Source: Eustoma russellianum
Lineage: Eukaryota; Streptophyta; Magnoliopsida; Gentianales; Gentianaceae
Length of the DNA stretch: 64,000 nt
Reading direction: 5' to 3'
Assembly: GCA_036186865.1 (NCBI GenBank)
Contig: AP025042.1
Location: 31,059,727-31,123,726 of the forward strand
The notes beneath the pieces were generated by a model, which did no database searches, was not told the DNA's origin, and saw nothing but the letters and a program-made list of their open reading frames with translations. This document shows, one piece after another, positions 46,416 through 58,284 of the stretch (the first letter of the stretch is position 1; the number at the start of each line of letters is the position of its first letter). Both the position numbers and the translations under genes were made by a program.

Positions 46416-47151
46416 TCAAAACTACATGTTTGAGTTAAATGTCATATGCTTCAGGTATAAGATGCTTCAAGCATAATAAATAGATCATAATAAAATCACA
46501 CTAATAAAATGTAATAAATAGAAACTATACATATGACATCAAACTAAATAAATAAATAAATTATACTTATAGGCATAATCCGGGCAGCCTTCTCTTTTTT
46601 TTCTATATACATACACATAAATATTTACATCCCAGCACATGTATAGACATCAGCCCCACCAATTTTACAATTTTTATTTTATTTCTCTCTTTTTTCCTTT
46701 TTTTTTTTTTGATTCCAGCCGTGCATTTCTTTTTTCCTTCTCTACCCACAAATTCAGCCTCCCGCACATTAGCAACATCATCATCAAAAATACTCTTCCC
46801 TCAAATATATAAAATCAACCACCCAGTAGCATAAGCAATTAACACATACATATATTTAACGTATTCCATTTTATATATAGGAAAGACATCACTCACCCCT
46901 CGGCAGTAACAAACAATCACATACCCATGCATAATCGATGGACACAACAGATATATACATATATAATCAACCATCTAAGGCACAAATATAAACATGCATG
47001 ATCCGAGTTTGATACAAAAGTAAACTCGTAATTTATACCAAAATCATGTTTACTAAATGCTTCTCGAAATTAGTATGGATTCTTGTTCGAATCTTTATCC
47101 GTTTCTTTTTATCCATTTCTTTTTTAGTTGGTATGCTTCGGTCATACCAAC
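46416..47151 (-). other. Copia-D leader, left part
   Basis: A non-coding AT-rich stretch between gag and the Tat insertion, with TATGCTTCAGGTATAAG and ATGCTTCAAGCATAATAA near 46447-46480 and TATGCTTCGGTCATACCAAC just before the insertion point. These match the array at 58285-58625. Confidence 0.55.
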
Positions 47152-48050
47152 TGATGATGTCAGATTTATCACCAAGTATTAAATTTGATATGGGGGTTAC
47201 GCCGTCAATTCTCCGTCAGTTGTCTGTAGTAGGCTGTTGGCCGACCTGCACAAAGAAACGAGGTCAGAGGACCCGGGATATATGGCCCCGGGTAATACCC
47301 TCCGACGGTCAAGTCAGTTGAGGCCATTTTTGGAGAGGTTTATATACTGATGAAAGTTTTAAAGTAAAGGTTTTCTGGTAAACCTGAATTTTCACCGTGA
47401 AGAAGATGAGTCACAGTTGTAATTTGTGAATTGTTACTTGTCTTTCTCTCTCATATTTTCTGCCTTTTATATGGCGGCTTGGAGCCAATGCATGGGAAGA
47501 GACTGGAAATCGTGACAGGCAATAAGGTCATAAGGATGACTCCTGCTCTTACATATTCGCCACGTGGCTCGGTACTGAACTGAGTAAGCTAGTTCGGGAC
47601 ACCTGGCTAGGAGTTTCACCTGGTAGAATCACCCAGGGTAAACTCCTAAAGCCGAGGCCCAACCTTCCGGAAACACTTAGAAATTCCCGAGATGATTTAG
47701 GATGCGGGGTCAGCTTGCTGAGACGTAGGTGGCCGACTTCAGGGAGCATAAGTAGGCCTATTATGATGTCCGCAGCTGACTTCCCAGGTATGGCGCGAGA
47801 TCATCGGCGGAAGTGGAACCAAGACCAAAACTCGGCCTTTTGGCCGAGTTGCTATATGGCCGAGACGGGAGTGAGGGCCGAGACGGGGCCTTTAGGCCGA
47901 GATGGCGCTGTGGCCGTTTGGCCGAGATGCGTTGCTTGTCGATATATGGCCTTGTCAAAGTTGGGGCCGACTTGGGGGACTTAACGTTTTTACGTCCGTA
48001 CCCTACCGTTGACTGTTGTTGACTAACGGGTGGTATTTTTTGGTTCATCA
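47152..48050 (-). repeat. Tat element 3' LTR
   Basis: 899 bp, close to the right LTR with scattered substitutions. On minus a polypurine-like CTGAGGGCAAG precedes it. It carries a cluster of TGGCCGAG/CTCGGCC words at about 47835-47940 and a minus-strand TATA-like CAGTATATAAACC near 47337-47349. Confidence 0.92.
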
Positions 48051-48415
48051 CTTGCCCTCAGATTAGTCTGGCCGAGCTGACCTGAGTGGGCAGACTAATT
48101 GATTCAAAATCCTTAACGTGTCGTCCTTCCACCAATGACGTGTCCACCTCTGATTAGACCGCTCAGTATATTTATTAGCTGCACAAAGTACGAAGCGTTG
48201 ATGGCAGTTTTTTGGCTGAGCTGATCAGGCAGAACTGACCAGATTCATGAGTACGCCGTTTTTTTTTGGCACGTGTCCATCTCGGATTGGTTTGTTCTAC
48301 GCATTTACTATTTGCGCAGGGTATGAAGCATCAACTGCGCAGCTTTTGAGATCTGGCCGTTTCAGGAATCGAGGACAATTAAATCAATTCGAACCTTGGG
48401 CTGCTGAGATGAAAC

Positions 48416-48426
48416 CTTATAAATAG
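48416..48426 (+). promoter_or_regulatory. TATA-like box of the antisense gene
   Basis: TTATAAATAGG lies about 180 bp upstream of the ATG at 48603, on the strand opposite to gag-pol and outside the LTR. A pyrimidine-rich stretch with TCTCCC/TTCTTC follows, as in plant core promoters. A function is inferred only from position. Confidence 0.5.
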
Positions 48427-48602
48427 GCTTCTCCCAGATCATTTGCACCTTTTATTCGTTTCTTCTGTTTACTCCGGCATCTTGCTTGTGTCTCCCGTAG
48501 TCCTCTGAAACTCCGGCGACTCTTAGCTTGCTCAACCTTCTTTCGGCCTTCTTCTTCCTTTCCTTAAGAACTTCTGTAAGTCTTCTTTCTCAATCTTCCA
48601 TT

Positions 48603-50977
48603 ATGTCTTCTCCTTCTCGTGATTCACAAAACCTCACGGAGGGTGGTTCTTACACCGCCGGCAGTGGAGTGACCATCAGCTCTTCGTCTCCGTCAGGCAG
48701 ATCCGCCTATGCCGATGATCTTCCCATGGGCAGTTCGTCGGACCACCGGTGACTCTACTCAGTCCAGCAGAGCCCGCACCGTAATTAGCTCTTCACCGGA
48801 GCAAGAAGGGACAGCTCTTGCTCCGGCATATGTAAATCCTTCGGCCCCTCTGAGGGGCCCATCTCAGTTTTCGGGAGTCATCGAAAGAGGTCGGCCATCT
48901 CCTCTTGTTCAAGAGACTTCTTCTACCCTATCCGAGGCCGACCTGGATAGAATCTGTAAATTCTACAAGATTGATAAAAATCGATTCGGCCCAATTCTCC
49001 CTTTGTTCGTTCAGACTGCTTATGATCCCCCAAGGGATTATGAGGCAGTCTATGAAGATTACTTCAAGTCTGGCTTCAATCTTCCTGTTCCTGAGCCACT
49101 TGTCCGTATCATGCGGGCTTATGGACTCAGGCTTCCTCAAATCCAGCCTAACGGCCTCAAGCTCATTCTTTGCTACCTCCTTCTTCTCAGAATAGTTGAG
49201 TTTCCTTTCAATGCCACCATTTTTCGAGCCCTTTTTGCATGTCGGACCTCGCATAGCTGGTATTATTTCAGCAAGCGAGCGTCTAGTATAGATTTTCCTT
49301 TTGCTATTAATATTCCCACTTCCAACAAAAGATGGAAAGGGAAATTCTTTTATGTCAAAAATTCTGAGCTGCCGAGCGGGAACATTTGGAAGTCTGGCAG
49401 AGCTGATAATATGAGGCCGAGCCAAGACTACTGCAATGAAGCAGACAAAATTCTGTCATTTCCCGTGGTCATAGACTGGCAGAAAGTTGACTCTGAGATT
49501 TGGATAGCTGCCGACATAGCCCATTCAGCTCTTGGTGACAATTATTTGCCTCTCTCTCCGGATCAGTTACTTATTGTCCGAGGTGGATATTGCTGTTTTT
49601 GTTTTCATCCTCTTTTCCCTTTTTTCAGTATCTAACTGTTTTATTCTTAATGCAGGTGCAATGGATGGACCTTCCTCTCGTGTCGACTTAATGGCTGAGG
49701 CAGCGGCCAGGAAGAGGGCTCGGAGGGAAAGGAGAATGGCTGCTCTAGGCTCTGGGGGAGCCTCTACTTTAACTCTGCCCCCAGCCACAACTGTTGCTCC
49801 TGCTGAGCCTGAGCCAGCAGAGCCTGAATCAGGTAAGCTTTCCCTTCAAATGCAAAAATTTTCTAAGTGTTAACACTTGTTTGGATTCTGACTTGCTTTA
49901 CTTCTTTGCAGCCCTGCCAATTGTAGTAACGGATGAGGAGCCTGAGGCTGAGATCCAGCCTCAAGCTTCCGCTGATTCAGAAGTTCCAGCAGAGGCTGGT
50001 GAAGGCTCCAGCCTTTGCCCCAGGAAAAGGCAAAGGGGTGAAGGCTCCAGCAGTCGTGATCCGGGGCCATCTCAGGCCCCGGAGATGATCGTTGCTGAGC
50101 CGGCTGAGGAAAACCTGCCTCAGCCGGGAGAAATTCAAGACCCAATTCTTATTGGGTTTTCTGAATGGGATTCAGCTATGGATCTCAGCATAGCTCGAAG
50201 ATTAAACAAGGTGGTAGTTTTACCCTTAGACCACCAAAAGTTTAGGGCGACTGGCTGGGACGAGCTGTCAAATGCCTTTCAGTCCAACATCGCTTTAGTA
50301 AGCAAAACTTCCTCTGAGTGCCTTGTTTTCTTTTTATTACTTAACTTTTTCTAACTCTGTTTCTTTTGCAGGTCCGAGCCCAGGAGTTAGAGATTCTAAC
50401 TTGCAGTGGAGAGTTTCGTGGGGAGCTTGAGAATGAGAACAAGCATCTTGAAGAAGCTGAGCAAAAGAGAGCTGAGCTGACCCAGGAAAATGCTAACCTG
50501 CGAGCTGAGACCTCTCAATTCCGGCGAAGGGCTGAAGAGGCTGAAGTGCAGCTAGCCACCTCCAACTCCAAGGTGGACGAGTTGGAGAACAAGGTGGCAG
50601 ATCTGGAGCTGACCTCCACTCAATCTCTAAATGAGATTGAGTTCTTGAAGAAGCAACTGGCTGAGGCGACGCAGAAGAGCAAAGCTGATGAAGAGCAAAT
50701 TGGCTTACCGCGCCATCAATTGACTGAAGCAGAGATCAAGACAATTATGGACATCAAAAAGTACAAGTTTTTTGAAGAAAATATGATCCTTCTGCAGAGC
50801 GCAGCTATGGAGGTTGGCCGAAGAGAAGCCATCGATGTCTGCTCAACCATTTACCCAGACTTGAACAAAGAAAATCCTCGCCTAGCTGAGTTGTACAATC
50901 CTCTTGCTTCCCAAGACTTTGAAGAACAATTTCAGAAATTTGTAGACGGTGCTGATTTGAGGGAAGAAGATGACTAG
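48603..50977 (+). CDS. Antisense four-exon gene of the Tat element (Transposase_28-like, coiled coil)
   Basis: Exons, taking ATG 48709: 48709-49582, 49656-49832, 49912-50297, 50372-50977. The introns are GT-AG with compatible phases, giving 680 codons. An upstream ATG at 48603 (MSSPSRDSQNLTEGG) looks like the original start, but its frame ends at 48752 and the family-like sequence continues in the next frame, so a one-base shift near 48740 is likely. Exon 1 holds the domain called putative gypsy-type transposon (Transposase_28): YEDYFKSGFNLPVPEP, RIMRAYGLRLPQIQPNG, W-x-Y-F. Exons 2-3 are Glu/Pro-rich with a basic RKRARRERR patch. Exon 4 is a long coiled coil (ELENENKHLEEAEQKRAEL and on). The role is unknown. 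Extra antisense ORFs of this kind are known from Tat elements. Confidence 0.82.
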
Positions 50978-51445
50978 GCTTAGGATTTTTCTTTGTTCAT
51001 CTTTAGTTGAGCAGATATCGACTTGTACCTTGAACTTAATTCTCAATCAATGAAAACTTATCTTTTCTGGCTCAGTTTTCTTTTCTGTCTTCAGCATTTT
51101 TATCAAGTTTATTTTTCAAAGTTATTGTTGCTGAGCTTCCATGTTAGTCTTATCAAACTTAATCACCTTCATTGAAAATAAACTAAGTCTCCAAGTCATA
51201 AAATAAACCGGTTGTTTGGGCTGAGCTGACTCATGGATAAACTCAAGATGAACTCTGCCTTGTTTATATCAGGTTCTGACTTTGACTATAGTTGTACTTC
51301 CAAATCTTGAGTGTATAATATTGCTTCTTAACGCAACTTTATCTAGTCTGACTAGATCAAGTAAGGTATGTATACCTTGTTTTGTTTCACTTCGGCCTCT
51401 TTATGTTAAGAGGATTTTTGAAGCTTGTTTGTACAAATCTTCCCT

Positions 51446-51805
51446 TTAGTGAGTCTTTACCTCAGGCTTGCTGAGGTTTTGCAAGTCATCCTTTAATGGA
51501 CTTTTGCCTCGAACCTGCCGAGGTCTTGTTTTTTTTCTTTGGCGGGCTTTTGCCTCGGACCTGCCGAGGTCTTGATCTACCCTTTAGCAGGTGTTTGCCT
51601 CGGACCTGCCGAGGTCTTGATCTACCCTTTAGCGGGCGTTTGCCTCGGACTTGCCGAGGTCTTGATGTACCCTTTAGCAGGAGTTTGCCTCGGACTTGCC
51701 GAGGTCTTGATCTACCCTTTAGCGGGCGTTTGCCTCGGACCTGCCGAGGTCTTGATGTACCCTTTAGCGGGAATTTGCCTTGGACCTGCCAAGGTCTTAT
51801 GAGAG
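51446..51805. repeat. 45-bp tandem array with palindromic core
   Basis: About eight units of roughly 45 bp. The best units carry CCTCGGACCTGCCGAGG (6-bp arms, 5-base loop), then TCTTGATSTACCCTTTAGC. It lies between the antisense gene and the 3' end of pol. Because 45 is a multiple of three and few stops occur, several frames are open on both strands (for example 51496-51900 on + and 51486-51854 on minus) with 15-residue repeats. These are probably not real genes. Confidence 0.9.
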
Positions 51806-51911
51806 CATTCCATAGTGCTCGAAATCTGCTTGGACATCTGATAGAATACTTCACTCTTGATAGATGCTCCCAAAAAAGGCTGTATTGGTATACAAAATAG
51901 TTACATTAACA

Positions 51912-54900
51912 TCATTGATGTAGAAGTCGGAGATGAGATGTGTGCCAAGTTCGAGGAAGAGTTCGACCTTCCAGAGTTTGCAATTTGTAGGCACCAGCTG
52001 AGTGTACTTCAACTATTCGGTAAGGACCCTCCCATTTAGGGTTAAACGTTCCCGCTGGAATGACATGGCTGACTTCATTATTTCGCATCACTAGGTCTCC
52101 TACTCGAAAATACCTCGGACGTACTCGAGAGTTGTAATATTGGGAGATCAGGTTTTTGTATTGTGCCATGCAGATGTGAGCTCGGTCTCTTTTTTCCTCA
52201 AGTTCATCCAAGTTTACTCGCAGTTCTTGGTCATTGTCTGAGGCAGAGTAATAATCCACTCGAGTTGATGTAGAACCGATCTCCGCAGGAATAAGGCTTC
52301 AGTTCCATACACCAAGGAAAAATGAGTTTCGTTTGTTGAAGTAGATGGCGTAGTCCGATATGCCCATAGGACGCTAGGTAATTCCTCCACCCAACTAGTG
52401 CCGGCCTTATCTAGACGCTTTTTAAGACCATCTTTAATGATCCTGTTGGCCAGCTCTACCTGGCCATTTGATTGAGGATGAGCTACCGAGGTGAAGCGTT
52501 GCTTGATGTGCAAATCAAGACACCAACTCTTCACAGGATCCTCGGCAAATTGCCTTCCATTATCTGAAATCAAGACTTGGGGTAGGCCCAATCGGCAGAT
52601 GATATCCTTCCATAAGAACTTTTTTACTTGGGCTCCAGTTATGGTGGCTAGTGGCTCAGCCTCTATCCATTTGGTAAAATAATCAATAGCTACCAACAGA
52701 AATCTGACCGAGCCAGGAGCTCGGGGTAAAGGCCCTACTAAGTCTATTCCCCATTGCACAAATGGCCAAGGACTGGATACAATGGTCAACTCATGGCTCG
52801 GCAAATGAGAAGTCGGGGCATGAGCTTGACAAGATTGTCACTTTTTAACTAGCTCTTCTGCATCTCTTCGAATGGTAGGCCAATAATACCCATCTAAGTA
52901 ACACTTGCGGGCTAAAGAGCGTGCGCCGGAGTGACTTCCACATATTCCCAAGTGCAATTCTCGAAGAATATAATCTCCTTCGTCTTCAGGTACGCAACGC
53001 AACCACGGCTGTGAAAAAGACTTTCTGTATAGCTGATCATTAAAGAGTGCATACCTGGAAGCTTTCAGGCGAAGGCGCCGAGCTTGAGACTTGTCCTCGG
53101 GCTGGGTTTGATGTTGCAGATAGGTGACTATCACGTCCATCCACGTGTTGTGGTAGTCTTGTTGCAAGACTTCATTACCATCAAAAGCACGATGCTTCAC
53201 CAACTCTACAACAATCTTTTTCCCTATTGTGGCCGAGGTGGATGAGGCCAGCCGAGATAGTGCGTCGGCCCGTTTGTTGGCCGACCTGGGAATATGCTCT
53301 ATCATAAAGTGTTCAAATATTCCCTTCAAATGCTGAACCTTGGCCAAGTATCGCTTCATGTTGTCCTCTTTAGCTTCATAATCTCCATTGATTTGAGAGA
53401 CTATGAGCTGTGAGTCACTTCGGGCTATTATTTGCTGTGCCCCCAGTTTTCGGGCAAGACTTAGCCCAGCTATCAAAGCTTCGTACTCGGCCTCGTTGTT
53501 GGTAGCTTCAAAATCAAAGCGCAAAGCATATTCCATCTCTTCCTCATTTGGATTGATTATCAGGAGCCATGCTCCACTTCCTTCTTTTGAAGAAGATCCG
53601 TCAACATATAAGATCCAACCTTGCGTTGGAGGATGGTCTTCTTCAACAGATATCCCTTCGGCCAAAAAGTCGGCCAAAGCTTGAGCCTTAATAGAAGTGC
53701 GTGATTTATATTCGATATCATACTCAGCAAGCTCCATAGCCCACTTAGCAGCTCGGCCAGAGGTGTCTGGTCGGGATAGAATTCGCTTTAAAGGCTGATC
53801 CGTCACTACTATTATAGGATGAGCTTGGAGATAGGGTCGGAATTTCCTTGCCGCCACTATCAGTGCTAAGATGATTTTTTCAGCATTGGGGTAACGCACT
53901 TCGGCTCCATGCAGAACTTTGCTAGCAAAATAAATAGGTCTCTGAACAGTATCCTGCTCCCTGAGCAGGACTGCGCTAACTGCCTAATGGCAGGTTGACA
54001 AGTATATGTACAAAGTCCTCCCGGAAAGAGGAGATGTCAGCATTGGCACCTCGGCCAAGTGTGCTTTCAGATCATCAAACGCTTTTTGGCACTGGACATC
54101 CCAGAGGAATGCAGTTCGTTTCTTCAAAATTTGGAAAAAAAGGTAGTGATCTCTCTACGGACTTAGAAAGAAATCTGCTTAAGGCAGCAATTCGGCCTGT
54201 CAACCTCTGAACCTCTTTGATGTTCCGAGGTGGATGCATACTTTCTAAGGCTTCAATCTTGGCCGGATTAGCCTGTACTCCTTCCTTAGAAACCATGCAT
54301 CCGAGAAACTTTCCCGTTCGCACTCCAAAGGTACATTTTTTCGGGTTCAGCCTCATACGGGAATCTCTTAGGATAACAAATACTTCCCGAAGATTTGAGA
54401 TATAGTGATCAAGGGACCTGCTCTTGATCAACATATCGTCAATGTATACTTCCATAACTCGACCAATCTGGTCTCGGAACAGTGAGTTAACCAAGCGCTG
54501 GTAAGTGGCCCCTGCGTTTTTAAGACCAAAAGGCATGCTGACATAACACTAGGTACCCGATTCTGTTATGAAGGAGGTCTTCTCTTGATCCTCCTTTGCC
54601 ATCATGATCTGATGGTAACCCTTGAAGGCATCAAGAAAATCAAAGACCTCATACCCCAAAGTAGAATCCAACAACCTATCAATTTTTAGGTAACAGTCTT
54701 TTGGGCACGCCTTATTCAGGTCGGCATAATCAATGCACATTCTCCAGGTCTTTTCGGGTTTGGGGACCACAACAGGGTCGGCTAACCATGTCGGATACAA
54801 GACCTCTGCAATGAACTTTGCTGCAAGGAGTTTTTTGACCTCTTCTGCTATCACCTTATTCCTTTCGAAAGCAAAGTTCCTCTTCTTCTGCTTAATGGGT

Positions 54901-55640
54901 CTAACCTGAGAGTCCACATTAAGCCGATGCTCAGCCAAGGTAGTTGGGATCCCAGGCATATCCTCTGCCGTCCATGCAAAAATTACAGCGAACTCCCTCA
55001 GCAAACTTTGAAGCTGAGCCAACATCTCAGCCGACATCCATTTTCCAATCTTGATGGTGTTTTCTGGCCGACTTGGATCTAGGATGAATTCTTGGACTGC
55101 GTCATCTGAATGTAAACACTCCTCAGTTGGGGGAATGAGGTCATCCAAAACAACCTGTTGGATGGCCCCAACCCCTTGGGTGGCAACTGCGTAATAGTTT
55201 TGAGCTATAGGAATATCCCCTTGTAAGGTAACTACTCCACCTCGTGTAGGAAACTTCATGCTTACATGCAAAGGGGATATTACTGCTTCCAGAGCTACCA
55301 AAGCTGGTCGGCCTAAGAGGATATTGTACGCCGACCTTTCTTTGACTACCACAAAATCCATCCACAAACAACGGTAAGCGGGAGGTTTGCCAAAGCTGAC
55401 GCTGAGAGTGATCAGGCCAGCCGGCCGAACTGGCATACCAGTGAATCCGAACAGAGGTGAGGTCACTGGTGTCATTTGGGAATCTGTCAAACCCAATTGC
55501 TTATATACATTATAATACATGACATTTACAGCACTTCCAATATCAACATAAACTCTTCGCACTTCTACAATTTTATCTGGTGCTAAATGTATACACAAGC
55601 CTATTACTAGACCCGTATTATAAGAGTCTAGTGTAATAAT
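51912..55640 (-). pseudogene. Tat element pol (protease, RT, two RNases H, integrase), broken
   Basis: Protease: VYVDIGSAVNVMYY at about 55540 (D-x-G-S). RT: LADPVVVPKPEKTWRMCIDY, FDFLDAFKGYHQI, MPFGLKNAGATYQRL and YIDDMLIKS. First RNase H: VVTDQPLKRILSRPDTSGR. Second RNase H: YVDGSSSKEGSGAW, EATNNEAEYEALIAGL, ARSDSQLIVSQ and NKRADALSRLAS, keeping the D-E-D-D residues. Integrase: zinc finger H...H with CQAHAP, then IDLVGPLPRAP, LISDNGRQFAE and SNGQVELANRIIKDGL. The C-terminus ends YKLQTLEGRTLPRTWH. Lesions: a TAG near 54549 in RT, a TGA at 52838-52840 replacing a zinc-finger Cys, and frame changes near 55640, between 54075 and 53899, and near 52240. Confidence 0.9.
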
Positions 55641-55735
55641 ATCTTCTGGTTCGTAGACCAGTTCTCAGGCTAACCTTCTCTTTTTAAGGGGAGGCCCAGA
55701 TGACGTCCCTGACGAACTGGGACCCCCTGGCTCTT

Positions 55736-57295
55736 CTAAGGTGGCCCCCCAGCGATGGTGTAAATTACAGAATTGACTTGAGGCTGCACTGCGGCTTCAT
55801 GTCGGCCTCTGTCATCATCATCGTCCGACCTAGGAGGCCCAGGTGGAGTCTCAGGTCGGCACTTATCCTTCTGAGAACCTTTTCGGAAGTCCAAACGATT
55901 GTGAAGTCGTGATCGCGGATCATAAAACTGCTTCAGGTGCCCCTGCTCAATCAACTTCCGAATTGCTTGAGCTAACTGCCGGCAATCTTCTATATCATGG
56001 CCGACGTTCCGATGATAATGACAATATAGCTTAGGATCCCTTTTATCTCTGGGACATGCCAGTGGTTTAGGGTCTGTCTTTAAACCATCTTTTTCCATCA
56101 CGGCCAAAATTCTGTCTTTAGAGGCTAAAAGGGGAAGACCTTCCCTGCCTCGTTTGCCTCGACCACCAAGGCGATCAAACGCACTCTGTCGATCGCATTT
56201 GTCCTCATGTCGGTCCCCCTTGGGAGTGGGCCGAGTTTCGTGCCGAGTACTTTGCTCGGCCTCCTTCTTCAATCGGTTTGCCTCTTCAACCCGGGCAAAC
56301 TGGTGAGCCTTCTCCAAGCACTCCCTCAATGTGGTGGGCCCCTCTTCAGCAAGCTGAGAAAAGAGACGGCCCGCTCTAAGACCATTAATGAAATCAGCGG
56401 CTTTCACTCCTTCGTTTCGATCACTGACCTGCAGTGATTCATCCGAGAAGCGTTGCATGTACTTCAACACTGACTCCTCAGGACCCTGTCTCAAGGTCAT
56501 CAAGTGTGAAGAATTTTTAATAAATGGCGCACTAGAAACAAATTGAGACTTGAATTTCTGCAACAATTGTCTGAAGGAGTCCACTGATTGCGGTGGAAGC
56601 TCCTGAAACCATCTTCTGGCCTTTTCCCGCAATTACATGGGAAACGTTTTGCATCGCAGCGGGTTGGGCACATTCTTCAGACTCATTACCGTCTGAAACT
56701 GAAAGAGATGGTCAGTGGGATCTGAGGTCCCATCGTAAGTGTCCATCTTTGGCACCTTGAAGTTGTCTGGTGCCAAATACTCTGCAATGTCCCAAGAAAA
56801 TGGGCTTTCTTGAATCACCCTCATGTATTCTGGCTTAGGCTCCTCAGGACGGCTCCTCGGCCTGCGAGGGTCATCCTCTTGGAGCACACTTTTGAAGGAT
56901 CGGGGCCTTACGCCAAGGCGCTGCCGAGGCAAAGGCATCGACTCCACAGTAGGGGCCTTGTCACCGCTGCGTCTGGCGTCCGCCATAAAACCTTGAGGGC
57001 CGTGAAAAGATTGCTGATAAGTCTTCTCTATGGGGTAGGGAGGACAGAGATCCTCCTCCTTGGACTCTACTTCGGGACGCTTCCCTTTGAGCCGTTCTAC
57101 CACGGTCTCAAACACTTCTAAATTTTCGGCCACATACTTCATGGCCTTATCTCGCTCATCTGCTGTCACCGCTGGTGCTCTTTTTGTCTCCAGCTCAGGC
57201 CCCGTGAAAACCTTTCCAGGATGACCAGAACGGGTATCTTTACGACGGGGAGGATTAGAAGACTCCCCTAACCCTTCACGTGGTATTTTCCCCAT
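55736..57295 (-). pseudogene. Tat element gag with one in-frame stop
   Basis: Starts MGKIPREGLGESSNPPRRKD about 80 bp inside the 5' LTR. A basic Pro-rich N-terminus is followed by the retrotransposon Gag core: VPKMDTYDGTSDPTDHLFQF, then EKARRWFQELPPQSVDSFRQ, LRQGPEESVLKYMQRF and DFINGLRAGRL. A Lys/Arg-rich region with a zinc-knuckle-like CHYHRNVGHDIEDC (C-x2-H-x4-H-x4-C, altered) comes near the end. An in-frame TAA at 56633-56635, in place of the family's Tyr or similar, splits it at about residue 221. Otherwise it is open over more than 500 codons. The product would form particles. Confidence 0.87.
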
Positions 57296-57376
57296 CAGAT
57301 CTGACTTAAAACCTTAAATAGTGCACTTAAGAGAGCTTATTTGACGGAGGTTCGGGTCCTCCTTCTAGCGCCAATT

Positions 57377-58276
57377 TGATGATGTCAGATTTATCACCAA
57401 GTATTAAATTTGATATGGGGGTTACGCCATCAATTCTCCGTCAGTTGTCTGTAGTAGGCTGTTGGCCGACCTGCACAAAGAAACGAGGTCATAGGACTCG
57501 GGATCTATGGCTCCGGGTAATACCCTCCGACGGTCAAGTCAGTCGAGGCCATTTTTGGAGAGGTTTATATACTGATGAAAGTTTTAAAGTAAAGGTTTTC
57601 TGGTAAACCTGAATTTTCACCGTGAAGAAGATGAGTCACAGCTGTAATTTGTGAATTGTTACTTGTCTTTCTCTCTCCTATTTTTTTGCATTTTATATGG
57701 CGGATTGGGGCCAATGCATAGGCAGAGACTGGAAATCGTGACAGGCAAGGAGGTCATAAGGATGACTCCTGCTCTTGCATATTCGCCGCGTGGCTTGGTA
57801 CTAAAATGAGTAAACTAGTTCGGGACACCTGGCTAGGAGTTTCACCTGGTAGAATCACCCAGGGTAAACTCCTAGAGCCGAGGCCCAACCTTCCAAAAAC
57901 ACTCAGAAATTCCCGAGATGATTTAGGATGCGGGGTCTGCTTGCTGAGACGTAGGTGGCCGACTTAAGGGAGCATAAGTAGGCCTATTATGATGTCCGCA
58001 GCTGACTTCCCAGGTATGGCCCGAGATCATATACGGAAGCGGAACCGAGACCAAAACTCGGCCTTTTGGCCGAGTTGCTCTATGGCCGAGACGGGACTGA
58101 GGGCTGAGACGGGGCCTTTAGGCCGAGATGGCGCTATGGCCGTTTGGCCGAGATGGGTTGCTTGTCGATATATGACCTTGTCAAAGTTGCGGCCGACCCG
58201 GGGGACTTAACGTTTTTACGTCCGTACCCTACCGTTGACTGTTGTTGACTAACGGATGATATTTTTTGGTTCATCA
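57377..58276 (-). repeat. Tat element 5' LTR
   Basis: 900 bp and the counterpart of 47152-48050. A minus-strand TATA-like CAGTATATAAACC lies near 57562-57574. Primer-binding-like TTGGCGCTAGAAGGAGG follows on minus at about 57358-57374. The GGCCGAG cluster is present at about 58055-58160. Confidence 0.92.
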
Positions 58277-58284
58277 CCAACTAT

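Larger units (their letters stand above)
47152..58276 (-). mobile_element. Tat-lineage Ty3/Gypsy retrotransposon with antisense gene
   Basis: An 11.1-kb element nested in Copia-D. The target duplication is CCAAC (47147-47151 and 58277-58281), and the LTRs are 899 and 900 bp, starting TGATGA and ending TCATCA on minus. The order on minus is 5' LTR (right), primer-binding-like TTGGCGCTAGAAGG, gag, protease-RT-RNase H-second RNase H-integrase, a 45-bp tandem array, a gene on the opposite strand, and 3' LTR (left). The second RNase H and the antisense ORF before the 3' LTR identify the Tat group (Retand-like rather than Ogre in size). Pol is dead through stops and frameshifts. Confidence 0.92.

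Noticed and set aside
51486..51900. Long repetitive ORFs on both strands (about 120-134 codons)
   Set aside because: They result from a 45-bp tandem array whose period is a multiple of three; both strands are open, which is not expected of one real protein.
47152..58276. Env-bearing retrovirus-like element
   Set aside because: The extra ORF is on the opposite strand, has a Transposase_28-like domain and coiled coil, and lacks a signal peptide and membrane segments expected of an envelope protein.
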